Source: Pedobacter steynii | GTDB taxonomy: Bacteria > Bacteroidota > Bacteroidia > Sphingobacteriales > Sphingobacteriaceae | Assembly (NCBI RefSeq): GCF_900103665.1 | Contig: NZ_FNGY01000014.1 | Span: 1-64,000 of the forward strand | DNA length: 64,000 bases | Direction of reading: 5' to 3' | Part shown: positions 48,086 through 57,485 of the stretch, one piece after another | Position numbering within the stretch: position 1 is the first letter of the stretch | How the letters are laid out: the number at the start of each line of letters is the position of its first letter | The notes under the pieces: generated by a model | The model's input: the letters and a program-made list of their open reading frames with translations, nothing else | Databases searched by the model: none | Told to the model about the DNA's origin: nothing | Made by a program: the position numbers and the translations under genes

Positions 48086-49684
48086 CTATGGCTTCTTCCT
48101 CGGTGCTTTTAAGAAATCCCCCAGCTTATTCAATGTTTCCATTGATCTGGCAGCTTTTTGTTTCTCTAGTTCTATAGCATCAAGTCTGTCCTGCTCTTTT
48201 TTTCTCGCAACTTCAGCTTGTTGCCGTTCCTGCTGGGCCAGCTGCTGCGATCTGACTGCCCGGTCCATGAACCAAATCTCATCAAAATCAATAGGCTGTT
48301 CAACAACTTTGTTGTCGTTTTTTAACATGTAAACATATTTCGATCCGGAAGGACTGTTCTGATATTGTGAAAGGATGTCCTTCAGGTATTGCGTATCCTT
48401 GGAGTAAAGATACATGCTAAGGCTGTTGTTATCATTTAATGAAACCTTGTAGTTGAAGATACATACCGCAACTGGGGCGTTGGGAACTTTAAAATAAAAT
48501 TTTAGCTTATCGACCTGTGGATCAGCAACCCACTTTTTTAAATCATTGTTATAATTCATTCCATTCACATAATTACTCGATATCGTCTTTATCACCTGTT
48601 CCGGCGATCCTGATTGATAAAGAGTGGCGAGGTCATCGAATCCCGGTGTCTTTGTATTCTCCAGCCTCGAAGACATATCTTCTTCTAATGGCTTAATATC
48701 AAGCCATATAAATTTTGCACTGGAATAAACATTGCAACGTATATTTTTGTACTCATAATAATCTGCAGCAAGTTCAGGGTCGTTACCAATTTTTGCCCAT
48801 TGCTGAATGCCGAGGGCTTTTTTTAGCTTAGAAAAGGTGATGGGATCCTTGCAAGTCAGCTCTATCCGATTCATTTTCCGTAATGCCGAGGTTCCGATCG
48901 TCACAAAAACTGAATTGGAGAAATTATAATTTCGACTGTAGCCAGACAACTTCCCCTCCATTGCAAAGCTCTGCTCATAATCCTGATAAAGCAGGTTTAC
49001 CCCTATTTTTTTCATGAATTCAACCAGCGCATAACCTACATCTTCGGCATTGTCATGCACAATGATATCCTGGGGATCGAACTGCCTGAGCTCTTTGGGT
49101 ACATAGGCATAAGGACTGATCCGCTTCATACTAAGCGCAAATCCATTCTTACCCGTCTCCTCTCCATCTTCATTCAGTGTTTTATAGGAAAAAGTGGTCG
49201 CCACGAGATTCCCATTCCGAAAGGTAGTATCAGACTCATTCAGCGCGATCACCGGCCAACCAGTCAGGCTCAGCATTTTTTTTATGGACTTAAAATGTCT
49301 CCCATTGCCATTACCCAGTTCGAGAGAGATTTCAGTGATATAGTCATTCTTATCTGCAACAATAGACGCGTTGAGGCCTTTGTCGAAGATCAGTCTTCTC
49401 GAAGTAGCAGCAATACTATTGAGTTTCTTGCCCTTCGCATCATAATCGTAAGTAATGGTTTCCTGTATATCTTTGAGCACGATCTGGAGCTTTTTGAGTT
49501 CATCGTTGAAGATCTGTACCGCCCCATCAGGCGTCTGGCTAAAGAAATCCGTTTTGTTGAAAACAGGTTCTTTCGCAGCTTCCGGTTTTCCTTTAGGTTT
49601 CGCTACGGCTTTTTTGACCTGTGCATTTAAGTGGTTGAAAAACAAGGCGACCAATAGGACGCTAATGAGAACGCGCTTTTTCAT
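48086..49684 (-). CDS. Large exported protein of unknown function with C-terminal coiled coil
   Basis: 532 residues from ATG 49684, chosen at the signal peptide (MKKRVLISVLLVALFFNHLNAQ); the frame also has an ATG 11 codons upstream. A lysine/alanine/proline-rich stretch follows the signal (VKKAVAKPKGKPEAAKEP). The body shows beta-rich segments such as LNASIVADKNDYITEISLEL and GVNLLYQDYEQSF without a recognised family. The end (about residues 470-520, LAQQERQQAEVARKKEQDRL) is a charged coiled coil. It is probably periplasmic. It is a single-gene unit, divergent from the gene at 49909. Confidence 0.75.
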   Translation of the reverse strand: MKKRVLISVLLVALFFNHLNAQVKKAVAKPKGKPEAAKEPVFNKTDFFSQTPDGAVQIFNDELKKLQIVLKDIQETITYDYDAKGKKLNSIAATSRRLIFDKGLNASIVADKNDYITEISLELGNGNGRHFKSIKKMLSLTGWPVIALNESDTTFRNGNLVATTFSYKTLNEDGEETGKNGFALSMKRISPYAYVPKELRQFDPQDIIVHDNAEDVGYALVEFMKKIGVNLLYQDYEQSFAMEGKLSGYSRNYNFSNSVFVTIGTSALRKMNRIELTCKDPITFSKLKKALGIQQWAKIGNDPELAADYYEYKNIRCNVYSSAKFIWLDIKPLEEDMSSRLENTKTPGFDDLATLYQSGSPEQVIKTISSNYVNGMNYNNDLKKWVADPQVDKLKFYFKVPNAPVAVCIFNYKVSLNDNNSLSMYLYSKDTQYLKDILSQYQNSPSGSKYVYMLKNDNKVVEQPIDFDEIWFMDRAVRSQQLAQQERQQAEVARKKEQDRLDAIELEKQKAARSMETLNKLGDFLKAPRKKP

Positions 49685-49908
49685 CTCTTTAGTTTTTACA
49701 TGATGACCGGCAAACATTTGGGTGTTTGTTTGCCCTATATAATTTAGCCATTATTTGATCAAATTCAAAATATTAGGAAACAATAGCTGAGGCTGCGATG
49801 CAAGCCACTAAAAAAAGCTACGATGGCTGGTACCGTATTTCCAGATCATGAAATCAGCGAATTACGTAATTGAAAAACCATTTGATTTAGCGAAAAAAGG
49901 AGACACCT

Positions 49909-50895
49909 TTGAGAAAAAAAACCATGATTACACATACAGATAGTTTCCAAAAACACCTAAACATTATCAGTCTGCTTCTCATGACAGTAGATAAGCAGCC
50001 AGCAACAACCTATATCACAAGCAGCTTATCTGACTACAAATTGTCAAAGAAAGATCTGAACGATTGGTATGCTGAAAATTTCGAGTCACTGCCTTTGTAT
50101 ACTTCAGACAAAAGTGATGAAGTGACTATACTGAGTTCGTTCATGCATTATTACCGTCAATATCATGGGAATGAAGACTTTATTGATACCCTGGGCGAGC
50201 GTATCAGAGAATTGGAGGATCTCGAACGAGACAGCATCTTGCTTGATATCGACGAATATATCAATGAATGGATCGACAATGTTTTTTACGGCTTTGCCCG
50301 GATCATTAAAAAGTTGCGTAAAGAACCTGTTTTCGCCTGCATTCCAAACGATCTTTTGGTGATTAAAAACCTGCTGAAATTTTATAAGGAAGTGAGGGAA
50401 GCTGAGGATATCCAGCTTAATTTTTTCCATCACATCTCGCTGCCAAAGCGCGTTGCCGATGTAATGACAGACATGCTGATCTTACTGCTGTCTGACAAAG
50501 TAGAATTGATCACCCTCGAACCGACACTGGATCAACCCTTACAAAATCCAGGATCAACGTTAACCGAGGCGAGCAATGACATATTTAAAATTAACTGGCT
50601 CGCCCCACAGCAGGAGTTTGCGGAACTGATCCATCAGCTGACTGAAAAGGGCTACCTCTCTTTACCTGATATGAGCATGGCATCTCAAGCCCGTCACCTT
50701 GCCAGAATATTTGATTTTAGTGCGACTCAAAGAAAACAAAATCCCGATGTGGCAAATAATCTATTGGCAGTACTCAAGCCGGTACAGGATAAAAATCTTA
50801 AGACAACTACGTATTCTTACCTAAAACCAACTTATAAAATGAAGTTTGACAGTATCCCCTATAGGCCCCATAAAAAGAAACCTAAAGCGCGATAG
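49909..50895 (+). CDS. Hypothetical cytoplasmic protein
   Basis: 328 residues, no signal or membrane segment. An internal ATG at codon 6 is an alternative start. Mostly helical: a 200-residue acidic N-terminal part (RIRELEDLERDSILLDIDEY) and a C-terminal part FKINWLAPQQEFAELIHQLTEKGYL, which resembles the short helical module seen near the end of RteC-like and mobile-element proteins of Bacteroidota. Basic tail KKKPKAR. I do not assign a family. It is monocistronic with about 100 bases before the next feature. Confidence 0.7.
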   Translation: MRKKTMITHTDSFQKHLNIISLLLMTVDKQPATTYITSSLSDYKLSKKDLNDWYAENFESLPLYTSDKSDEVTILSSFMHYYRQYHGNEDFIDTLGERIRELEDLERDSILLDIDEYINEWIDNVFYGFARIIKKLRKEPVFACIPNDLLVIKNLLKFYKEVREAEDIQLNFFHHISLPKRVADVMTDMLILLLSDKVELITLEPTLDQPLQNPGSTLTEASNDIFKINWLAPQQEFAELIHQLTEKGYLSLPDMSMASQARHLARIFDFSATQRKQNPDVANNLLAVLKPVQDKNLKTTTYSYLKPTYKMKFDSIPYRPHKKKPKAR

Positions 50896-51065
50896 CTGAT
50901 CACTGGCAAATTCTTTAATACACTTCATGTCTGCTTCATTGCTGATTTTGTCCATTTCAACTAATTGTTGATTATCCTAAAGCCAATATAGCCTTACGTT
51001 TGACTATGAAATCAAAGCGATTTCATATGAATAACAGAAAAGTTAAACAATTGAAATTAGAAACA

Positions 51066-51485
51066 ATGGAAAAGTATAAAACCTTCTTATGGAGTACAAT
51101 CACTATTTTTATTCTTGCATTATCGTTCGGTCCAGCTGAGGCAATAGCACAGCAGCCAGGAATAAAGCGCACCGCACTTCAAAGACAAGATCTTAGTGTC
51201 CCTGGACGCGAAGCCATTCAGGTACGGATAGATTTTGAAAAAGGGGCTTCATTCGGAAAACATTCCCATCCGGGCGAAGAGCTGATCTATGTCCTTGAAG
51301 GAGTTTTCGAATATGAGATCGAGGGTAAGCCTCCGGTAACACTTAAAGCCGGAGATGTGCTCTTTATCCCTGCAGGCAAAATTCATGCAGCGAGGAACGT
51401 TGGTAGTAATAAAGCAGTTGAACTTGCCACTTATATTGTGGAAAAAGGAAAACCGGTTCTCAAAATGGTAAGTAATGTGCCTTAG
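51066..51485 (+). CDS. Exported cupin-domain protein
   Basis: 139 residues from ATG 51066, preferred because the signal peptide (ending AEAIAQQ) begins there; an in-frame ATG at 51000 would add a very basic 22-residue extension. A single cupin fold is clear: GKHSHPGEELIYVLEG supplies His, His and Glu metal ligands, and a later segment DVLFIPAGKIHAARN supplies the second motif with His. Such small periplasmic cupins are widespread; the substrate is unknown. Its last 26 bases overlap the convergent small gene. Confidence 0.85.
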   Translation: MEKYKTFLWSTITIFILALSFGPAEAIAQQPGIKRTALQRQDLSVPGREAIQVRIDFEKGASFGKHSHPGEELIYVLEGVFEYEIEGKPPVTLKAGDVLFIPAGKIHAARNVGSNKAVELATYIVEKGKPVLKMVSNVP

Positions 51486-51654
51486 CTCTTTCTATCAGCT
51501 CAACAGAGATACGAAAAGCTTTAATCCTGCGAGATAGCAATGTGTGTTGGGCCGAATTTTCTTTTAATTTGAGCATTGCCTTCTCGCATTTACCGATAGT
51601 CGAAATGATGGCCCTATGCGCTTCTTCTAATTCCTCTTTTGTATAATTCGTCAT
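51460..51654 (-). CDS. Small conserved helical protein
   Basis: 64 residues, MTNYTKEELEEAHRAIISTI..., entirely helical and charged, ending KAHYLPF. It resembles a small conserved family of unknown function with the same TKEELEEA start and a LSRRIKAFRISVELIE helix, known from memory in several phyla. It overlaps the 3' end of the cupin gene by 26 bases in the opposite direction. Its start is supported by the family-like N-terminus. Confidence 0.7.
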   Translation of the reverse strand: MTNYTKEELEEAHRAIISTIGKCEKAMLKLKENSAQHTLLSRRIKAFRISVELIERAKAHYLPF

Positions 51655-51764
51655 CTTTTTTCCTTATATATGGAGATTAATAATTCTCGTAGAGATACTC
51701 GTATACTGCAATCAATTTGCCCTCAGTATTATAATTGTATATGATATGAGGGCAACCTTTGGCG

Positions 51765-52148
51765 TTATTCAGTGGAAAACACTATTTTATCAATATAGGT
51801 AACAGATCGTTTTGTAAGTCCGTTTTTGTCGTATAAGGTCTCGAGCCGGGTACTACTTTTTTTAGTCCGGGTACTATCTTCAAAAATCTCAATAACAACC
51901 TTTCCCTTCATACAATTTAAATCTCCTGATTTTTTTGGATAAAACGAGGTATTTGCGTTATGGATCAGCTGAAAAGCATCATCCTCATCTATATGCGACG
52001 CCTTTTCTAACCTTTGTCTTGATTGCTTTTGACGTGCTGTGATTTCAGCTTTTCGGATATCACGAAAGGAGACCTTAGGCTGTAGTTTTTTAGCACATGA
52101 AAATAGCAGGAACATGCAAAATACCAGGCAGATTAAACTGCGCTTCAT
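51765..52148 (-). CDS. Small lipoprotein of unknown function
   Basis: 127 residues from ATG 52148; the frame has an ATG 18 codons upstream, before the signal. Lipoprotein signal MKRSLICLVFCMFLLFSC with lipobox LFSC. The mature part is charged (FRDIRKAEITARQKQSRQRL) and ends with beta-strand-like repeats (RLETLYDKNGLTKRSVTYID) typical of small MORN-like tails. No family recognised. It is an isolated gene. Confidence 0.7.
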   Translation of the reverse strand: MKRSLICLVFCMFLLFSCAKKLQPKVSFRDIRKAEITARQKQSRQRLEKASHIDEDDAFQLIHNANTSFYPKKSGDLNCMKGKVVIEIFEDSTRTKKSSTRLETLYDKNGLTKRSVTYIDKIVFSTE

Positions 52149-52389
52149 TTTGAAAATATTACAAGTTTTTACGATGTAATTAATGGTCTTTATTTTATTC
52201 ATTTAAGAAAAATCTGTCGTTAAATTCAGAATCCCTCCTCATCTCCTTATCCTGTCATCTTTATGATGTACTTTTGGCTCTGAAAAAAGAAGCGATCAAA
52301 GATGAATAATATCTTTCTAATAAAATTTAGTATTTGAAGCAATTTGGCCGTACAGCAACCCGCAATTTATATTAAAATAGTTTTTTTAT

Positions 52390-52397
52390 TATCTTTG
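52390..52397 (+). promoter_or_regulatory. Bacteroidota -7 promoter element
   Basis: TATCTTTG, an exact TAnnTTTG match, lies 21 bases upstream of ATG 52419, which would give a 5' leader of roughly 15 bases. The -33 region holds only an AT-rich partial match. Confidence 0.6.
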
Positions 52398-52418
52398 GTG
52401 CTCATAAATTAACGTACC

Positions 52419-53030
52419 ATGCAATATGATTTCTCTCAGCAAAGATTACTTGATAAAAGACACTTCCGTTTTATGGAAGACGGGCTTTTGATCCACTCAA
52501 GTAGTGCAGGAAAGGTACATGAGTACGAAATAAAATATGAAAACATTGGAACCAAGATCATTTATTGGAAAAATGGCTTAAATGCATACTTGTTGGTTGC
52601 CGCCTTTTTCACAGTTGTATCCATTATCTTTTATTTCGACACAACCGAACCAAAAATTGAACCCAGTATGCAGTTGTTCCTCCTTGCATTGATTCCATCA
52701 TCTATCTTACTATATTTTATCACCTATAAAAAAGCCCGTTATATTACAAACTCAGCTAATTTAAACCCAATTGAGTTATTTAGTGACAAGCCAAATATAG
52801 AAGCTGTTGACCACTTCATTGATGAAATTCTATCCAGACGCCGGATATTTCTCCTACAAAGGTTTGGACAAATGAATAAAAATCTCAGTTATGAACCTCA
52901 ATACTATTCCCTGACCTGGTTGTTGGACAATGAAGTTATCAATAAAGAAGAATACGATCAAAAGTTGCAGGAATTGAATTCGTTGTATCCTTCCACTCCT
53001 ACAATTAAGGGATTTGCAATTGAAAAATAG
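52419..53030 (+). CDS. Small two-span membrane protein of unknown function
   Basis: 203 residues. The N-terminal 55 residues are soluble and beta-rich (LLIHSSSAGKVHEYEIKYEN), followed by two membrane helices (about 57-75 and 86-103) separated by a short acidic loop, then a soluble C-terminal half of 100 residues. This layout resembles bacterial PH-like membrane-anchored proteins. The C-terminal SLTWLLDNEVINKEEYDQKLQEL looks like a short SHOCT-type tail. There is no clear operon partner; it is convergent with the phosphopantetheinyl transferase gene. Confidence 0.75.
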   Translation: MQYDFSQQRLLDKRHFRFMEDGLLIHSSSAGKVHEYEIKYENIGTKIIYWKNGLNAYLLVAAFFTVVSIIFYFDTTEPKIEPSMQLFLLALIPSSILLYFITYKKARYITNSANLNPIELFSDKPNIEAVDHFIDEILSRRRIFLLQRFGQMNKNLSYEPQYYSLTWLLDNEVINKEEYDQKLQELNSLYPSTPTIKGFAIEK

Positions 53031-53096
53031 CTTCGGAATCAACTTGTATTATTGCATCATTTCCGAGACCAAAGGAAACCGTTTGATATAGATACC

Positions 53097-53888
53097 CTAT
53101 TCAGAGGTTGATGAACGCATTCCTGCGACTTCCTTAAAAGCAAGCCAGAAATCATTTAAATCACAGGAAGTCTGCTTTGGAAGGACAATAGAACAAATAT
53201 AATCGCCATGCCTGCAGGAGACTGCCCTATATTGCCCGCAATGTATAAATTCACTGGTATAGCAATGACCGGATTTTTCGAGCGACTGAATTTCCAGCAC
53301 TTTAAAATCAATCATAAAACCGGTTTTTAAGACTTTGGACAGGGCTTCTTTTATGGTCCAGACTGTTACACAACCTATCAAGGGCTCGGGTTCAACCTTA
53401 GCGATCAACCGGAGCTCTTCAGCAGTCAGCTGACTTTCAAAGGCCTCCGCCTGAGCGGCGTCAATTTTTTCAATATCGACAGCCAAAGGATGATCTTCCG
53501 GAAATGCCAATGCAAGCCCCAGGTCATCACAATGCGTAATGCTAACCTGAACATTCGACAAGAGCTTACTTTTTACAACAGGAAACTGAAAAATACCGGA
53601 ATCAATAAATACGGCATCCATCCCCACTCCTTCTTCCAGTCTTGAAATTGCATGTTTTGCAGCCACCCTGCCGAGTAAATAACTCGCCCTGCGGCGATCA
53701 AATCTCAAAGAATCCAGATAGGTCCGTTCATTGGGATGAAGAAGCGAAAAATACTGACTCAAGCCTGTTAAATTTTCTTTTATAATGGAAAATCCAGCTT
53801 TAAAAGTCCGGTCAGTTCTGTTTAAGAGGAGAAGGCCATCACTCATTTCGATTTGGGGATATTCGGCTAAATATATAAAACAAAACAA
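53097..53888 (-). CDS. Sfp-type 4'-phosphopantetheinyl transferase
   Basis: 263 residues (ATG 53888; a start at Met15 is possible). It shows the family's blocks in order: FDRRRASYLLGRVAAKHAI (63-81), VSITHCDD with His119, the Mg-binding VDIEKID (Asp138, Glu140) and WTIKEALSKVLKTG (177-190, Glu181). It transfers phosphopantetheine from CoA to the serine of carrier proteins. The NRPS carriers in this window (Ser997, Ser1067, Ser1416, Ser2551 in their proteins) are plausible substrates although the gene is 33 kb away and sits downstream of jetC. The size is normal for the Sfp class (about 230-260). Confidence 0.93.
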   Translation of the reverse strand: MFCFIYLAEYPQIEMSDGLLLLNRTDRTFKAGFSIIKENLTGLSQYFSLLHPNERTYLDSLRFDRRRASYLLGRVAAKHAISRLEEGVGMDAVFIDSGIFQFPVVKSKLLSNVQVSITHCDDLGLALAFPEDHPLAVDIEKIDAAQAEAFESQLTAEELRLIAKVEPEPLIGCVTVWTIKEALSKVLKTGFMIDFKVLEIQSLEKSGHCYTSEFIHCGQYRAVSCRHGDYICSIVLPKQTSCDLNDFWLAFKEVAGMRSSTSE

Positions 53889-53889
53889 G

Positions 53890-53961
53890 CTAATCCGGGA
53901 TTAAATTTAAAATCCGGGCGAGTTTCTCCAGCTGCTCTGCCTCACTTTTGTAGGGTCTCAT
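53890..53961 (-). CDS. Possible 23-residue ORF ahead of the phosphopantetheinyl transferase
   Basis: The short frame MRPYKSEAEQLEKLARILNL... ends one base before the transferase ATG. It is amphipathic and codon-like but has no recognised relative. It might be a leader peptide, the remnant of a lost gene (for example jetD, whose expected place this is), or chance. The frame is closed upstream by a stop near 54000. Confidence 0.25.
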   Translation of the reverse strand: MRPYKSEAEQLEKLARILNLIPD

Positions 53962-54001
53962 GATGGAAATACGCTTCGATACGCATGAAAAGGGCAGACA
54001 T

Positions 54002-54035
54002 CAACTTGCAGGGTATTAAATTCCCCTGCAAGTTG
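54002..54035. terminator. Intrinsic terminator-like hairpin after jetC
   Basis: Perfect 12-bp arms CAACTTGCAGGG (54002-54013) and CCCTGCAAGTTG (54024-54035) around a 10-base loop, 48 bases past the jetC stop codon. The T-run (CTTTT) is on the plus-strand side. It suggests that the jetABC transcript ends before the transferase gene. Confidence 0.65.
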
Positions 54036-54083
54036 CTTTTAATGATTTGAGTCCCTAAGTGCTGCTTAAGGGGCGCTATAGGC

Positions 54084-57000
54084 TTAGCTTGCTTCAAATT
54101 GTTCACGTTCATTCAAGAACTGTTCTATAGGCATATCATATAGCCATGAGCTCCGCTCATTTCTTCGTTCCGTAAAGTGAACAAATGAAATGTCGTTCTC
54201 TACGATATGTATATTGTCGCTCGGTGTGACCACCAGAAGCTGAAGGTGCAGTTGTTTACACAAAGTGATCAGGTATCTTGCTTTATCCTCATCCTGAGCC
54301 TTAAATGCTTCATCGATCGCGATAAAGCGGAAAGAATTGGTTTGCAAGCCACCTTTGGTTAAGCCAAACTGATAAGCAATGGCCGATCCCAGGATGGTAT
54401 AGGTTAATTGTGCCTTTTCACCTCCGGATAGCTGCCCCATATTTTCATAGGTCTTAAACTTCGTCCCTGTTTCCTTATAGAACTCTTCTGCTTTATACGA
54501 AAACCAGCCCCTCACATCCATCACCTTTTTACGCCACTCTTCTTTTTCAAGCCTGCGGATCAACGGTTCAATATGCTGGTCAAAATGAATACGTTTCCCA
54601 TCAGCCACACTTTCAATGGTTTTAACATTGGGAATGGCCTTTTGCAGTAAGGTCCTGAACTCTTTAACATCCTCCGTCAGTTTTGTGGGAACCACCAGCT
54701 GTATATACGTATTGGGATTGGTCTTAAAGTCGATGCCACTCAAAGCTTCGTTTAACACGTTTATATTTTCCCTGATGGCATCAGACCAGTTTTCAAAAAA
54801 CATTCTGAAATCCGCAATCTTATTGGTAATTGTTTCCTGTAAATACTCATCAAATTTTTTCTCATGTCGTGGGAGGTTGTCCTCTTGCAGGCGCCTTAAA
54901 AAGACGTTATATTCGGTAATGAACTCCAGATTTGAAGCATCAGGGAGCATGCTTACATCGGCACGCCAATCCTTAAATTTCTGTGTAAGCTCTTCTGAGG
55001 GTTGTTTAAAAGCATTGATTTTGAGGACAATCACATGCTCTTTACTGTTTCTTTCCTTTTCCAAACGACTGGTTTCATTTCGGATATGCTCTCTGAAAGC
55101 TGTGTTTGCGGTGGTAAAGTTTGCATATTCAATCTCTTTGAGCTGGGGATGGGCCGTTTCAAATGTGACCACATCAATTTGTTTATCGCGAAACATATCC
55201 AATGTTGTTCTATGCCCGTCCAGTTCAAGTTGCAAGTCTTCCAGCTTATCTTCCTGCTTATACTTTTGTTTGTTTTTAACTTCCAGGCCCTGCGCATTTG
55301 CAGCGAGTAATCCCTTCACCACGGTAAGCTGATCTTTTAAAACACGGTTTTTATCATTAGCCTTCTCCAGGCTTTGTTTCATCGCCGCTTTCTGTTGGAT
55401 CTCTGTTGCAAATACTGCCCAGTTGATGTCGTCGAAACTCTGGTACAAAGACAAAAATGAAGACAATTTCTCTTTCTTTAAATCAATTTCCGAAAGCCCG
55501 TTGGCTAGTCTTTTGATGAGTTCCAGATTCTTTTGCTGCTGTACCTGAAGCAGCTCCAGCTCCTTTTTAAGTAATCCGATCTTTTCTTTATTGTCCCAGC
55601 CTAAAACAAAATTTTCCCGTTTGGATACATGAGCCCTGTCGTCTTTCTCATGCTTCCCTCTAACCCCTTTTATCAAACCTTCCCTGGTCAGCGCTTTTTC
55701 TGAAAAATGGTCAAACTCTTCCAGACTTTCCGCACAGGCATAATCAAATTGCCCGCTCACCATCTCTTCCAGCCATTCCGCGTAGTTACCTGAAGTTTTA
55801 AACTCCAGCTTATTTACCAGCAGGTTTTCCTCCTGCATGTGATGGCGCATACTGCCGATAGAGGTGTGACCTTGAAAACGCTGATAGGTAATGCGTCCCC
55901 GCAGGTTGGTGCTATTTACATAGGCATTCACTTGTTTATAATATTTTTCAGGCACCACAATTCGCAATGCAAAATTATGAAGCACCTTTTCGATCGCCAG
56001 CTCCCACTCACTGTCTTCATCACGTACCCTGATCAGCTCACCAATAAAAGGCAATTCATCAGCGGTAGCACCAATGTGTGCCAGTATATCTTCACGGATA
56101 TCAGCTTCACGCCCCGAAATGTTATTCTTGCTTTTCTGAAGAGACTGGACCCTTGCCACCAGCCCTTCAACCTCGGTTTTAAGTTCATCTTCTTCATTGC
56201 GGGCAGTCCGCATCAAATCATCTTCTGCCAGTCGCTGAGTGTCACAATCTTTCTTCTTTTGTTCGGCCAGCAGCCTTGACTCCTCAAAAGTTGAACGTTC
56301 AGGATCTTTAGGTAATTCGAGACCCTGTACCAGGCCATTATAGCTATCTGAACGAAATTTACTGCGGTCACGATCGCGTTCCAACCTGGTAATCTCTTCA
56401 ACAAGTTTTTCAAGTTGTATTTCTACTTCGTCATTTGCAATCGCAATGGCCAGGTCCCGTTCCTGAATCTTTAAGTCCTCCTCTTTCGCTTTCAGTACCG
56501 CAATCTCATCATTCAAGACTGCCATCCTAACTTTGAGTGTCTCTAATTCGATAGCAGTAAGCTCAGCTCCCTTTGCGGTAAACCAATACACCGCTATTTC
56601 CCGATCTGACTCCAGGACTTTTAGCCTTTTACCCGTTTCTTCCAGCTGGATGGCCAGTTCATGAATAGGAATCAGCTGAGCAATCTGCTCTTTGGCCTTT
56701 TCAATATTTACTTTGGCATCCATCAGCGTCATGAAGTTATCTTTCAGCTGTAGAAATTCGTATTCTGCATCCAGTTGCTCCAGCATATTGACCCGGATAA
56801 AATCGTCCAGATCGTCTAAAACCTTAACCCCTACGACCTGATTAAATAAGCTTGATGCTTTTACAGAGCGCATGCCCAGCAATTGCGCCATGCGTTCACC
56901 ATACTTCACGGGTCCGTCCTGAAACTCTATCCTCTTTTTCTGAATCCCGGTATTGTATAATTTTTCAAGACGTTTTTTCCAGTTCCCTTTTCCATCAAAA

Positions 57001-57485
57001 GGCGTAAAGTTCTTTTCAATTTCAAGTGGTACCCGGGCAATTCCAAAAGAGCGTTTCAACTCGTTATTGCTAAACCATCGCAATTGGAATAAGGTAACCA
57101 CCTGTCCATCGGTATTCTCAAAGCAAGCGAGTAAAACTGAATACGCGGTATGATCCCTCAGTTTCTGGGTGGTGGTACTGTGCTCCCCCTCTTTTTGTAT
57201 ATTGCCATAATGACCGTATACATAACTTTCCTCGTTACGGTCGCCTTTCTTTTCTGCACCCGACGACTGATTGTAAAACCTGTCATTTTTAACGGGAACC
57301 AGCAAAGTAAGCAACGCATCAATAAACGTACTTTTTCCGGATGCATTTGCTCCGGTCAGCAGGGAGTTATTTCCTTTTGGCGAAATCCGGAAAATCTGGT
57401 CGTCAAAAGTACCCCAGTTGTATATTTCCATATATTGAAGTCTGAAACCTGCTTTGTCAGAACTTGTGCTAAACAAACTATACAT
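54084..57485 (-). CDS. jetC: JetC-like SMC ATPase (Wadjet/MksB type, COG4913-like)
   Basis: 1133 residues. N-terminal ATPase half with Walker A GANASGKST at 45-53, preceded by LQYMEIYNWGTFDDQIFRIS typical of this SMC-like class. Long coiled-coil arms (about 255-480 and 620-820) flank a hinge-like middle. C-terminal half with signature LSGGEKAQLTYTILGSAIAY and Walker B RFIAIDEAFKAQDED. It overlaps jetB by 8 bases. In Wadjet systems the JetABC complex extrudes DNA loops and recognises plasmids, and JetD cuts; in MksBEF the same three act in chromosome organisation. Here no jetD follows. Confidence 0.9.
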   Translation of the reverse strand: MYSLFSTSSDKAGFRLQYMEIYNWGTFDDQIFRISPKGNNSLLTGANASGKSTFIDALLTLLVPVKNDRFYNQSSGAEKKGDRNEESYVYGHYGNIQKEGEHSTTTQKLRDHTAYSVLLACFENTDGQVVTLFQLRWFSNNELKRSFGIARVPLEIEKNFTPFDGKGNWKKRLEKLYNTGIQKKRIEFQDGPVKYGERMAQLLGMRSVKASSLFNQVVGVKVLDDLDDFIRVNMLEQLDAEYEFLQLKDNFMTLMDAKVNIEKAKEQIAQLIPIHELAIQLEETGKRLKVLESDREIAVYWFTAKGAELTAIELETLKVRMAVLNDEIAVLKAKEEDLKIQERDLAIAIANDEVEIQLEKLVEEITRLERDRDRSKFRSDSYNGLVQGLELPKDPERSTFEESRLLAEQKKKDCDTQRLAEDDLMRTARNEEDELKTEVEGLVARVQSLQKSKNNISGREADIREDILAHIGATADELPFIGELIRVRDEDSEWELAIEKVLHNFALRIVVPEKYYKQVNAYVNSTNLRGRITYQRFQGHTSIGSMRHHMQEENLLVNKLEFKTSGNYAEWLEEMVSGQFDYACAESLEEFDHFSEKALTREGLIKGVRGKHEKDDRAHVSKRENFVLGWDNKEKIGLLKKELELLQVQQQKNLELIKRLANGLSEIDLKKEKLSSFLSLYQSFDDINWAVFATEIQQKAAMKQSLEKANDKNRVLKDQLTVVKGLLAANAQGLEVKNKQKYKQEDKLEDLQLELDGHRTTLDMFRDKQIDVVTFETAHPQLKEIEYANFTTANTAFREHIRNETSRLEKERNSKEHVIVLKINAFKQPSEELTQKFKDWRADVSMLPDASNLEFITEYNVFLRRLQEDNLPRHEKKFDEYLQETITNKIADFRMFFENWSDAIRENINVLNEALSGIDFKTNPNTYIQLVVPTKLTEDVKEFRTLLQKAIPNVKTIESVADGKRIHFDQHIEPLIRRLEKEEWRKKVMDVRGWFSYKAEEFYKETGTKFKTYENMGQLSGGEKAQLTYTILGSAIAYQFGLTKGGLQTNSFRFIAIDEAFKAQDEDKARYLITLCKQLHLQLLVVTPSDNIHIVENDISFVHFTERRNERSSWLYDMPIEQFLNEREQFEAS

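Noticed and set aside
49055..49630. 191-residue plus-strand ORF
   Set aside because: Antisense to the exported protein at 48086-49684; no recognisable family and the signal-peptide gene on the other strand is convincing.
54616..55332. 238-residue plus-strand ORF
   Set aside because: Lies wholly antisense to jetC coiled-coil sequence; Ser/Leu-rich shadow, no start signals.
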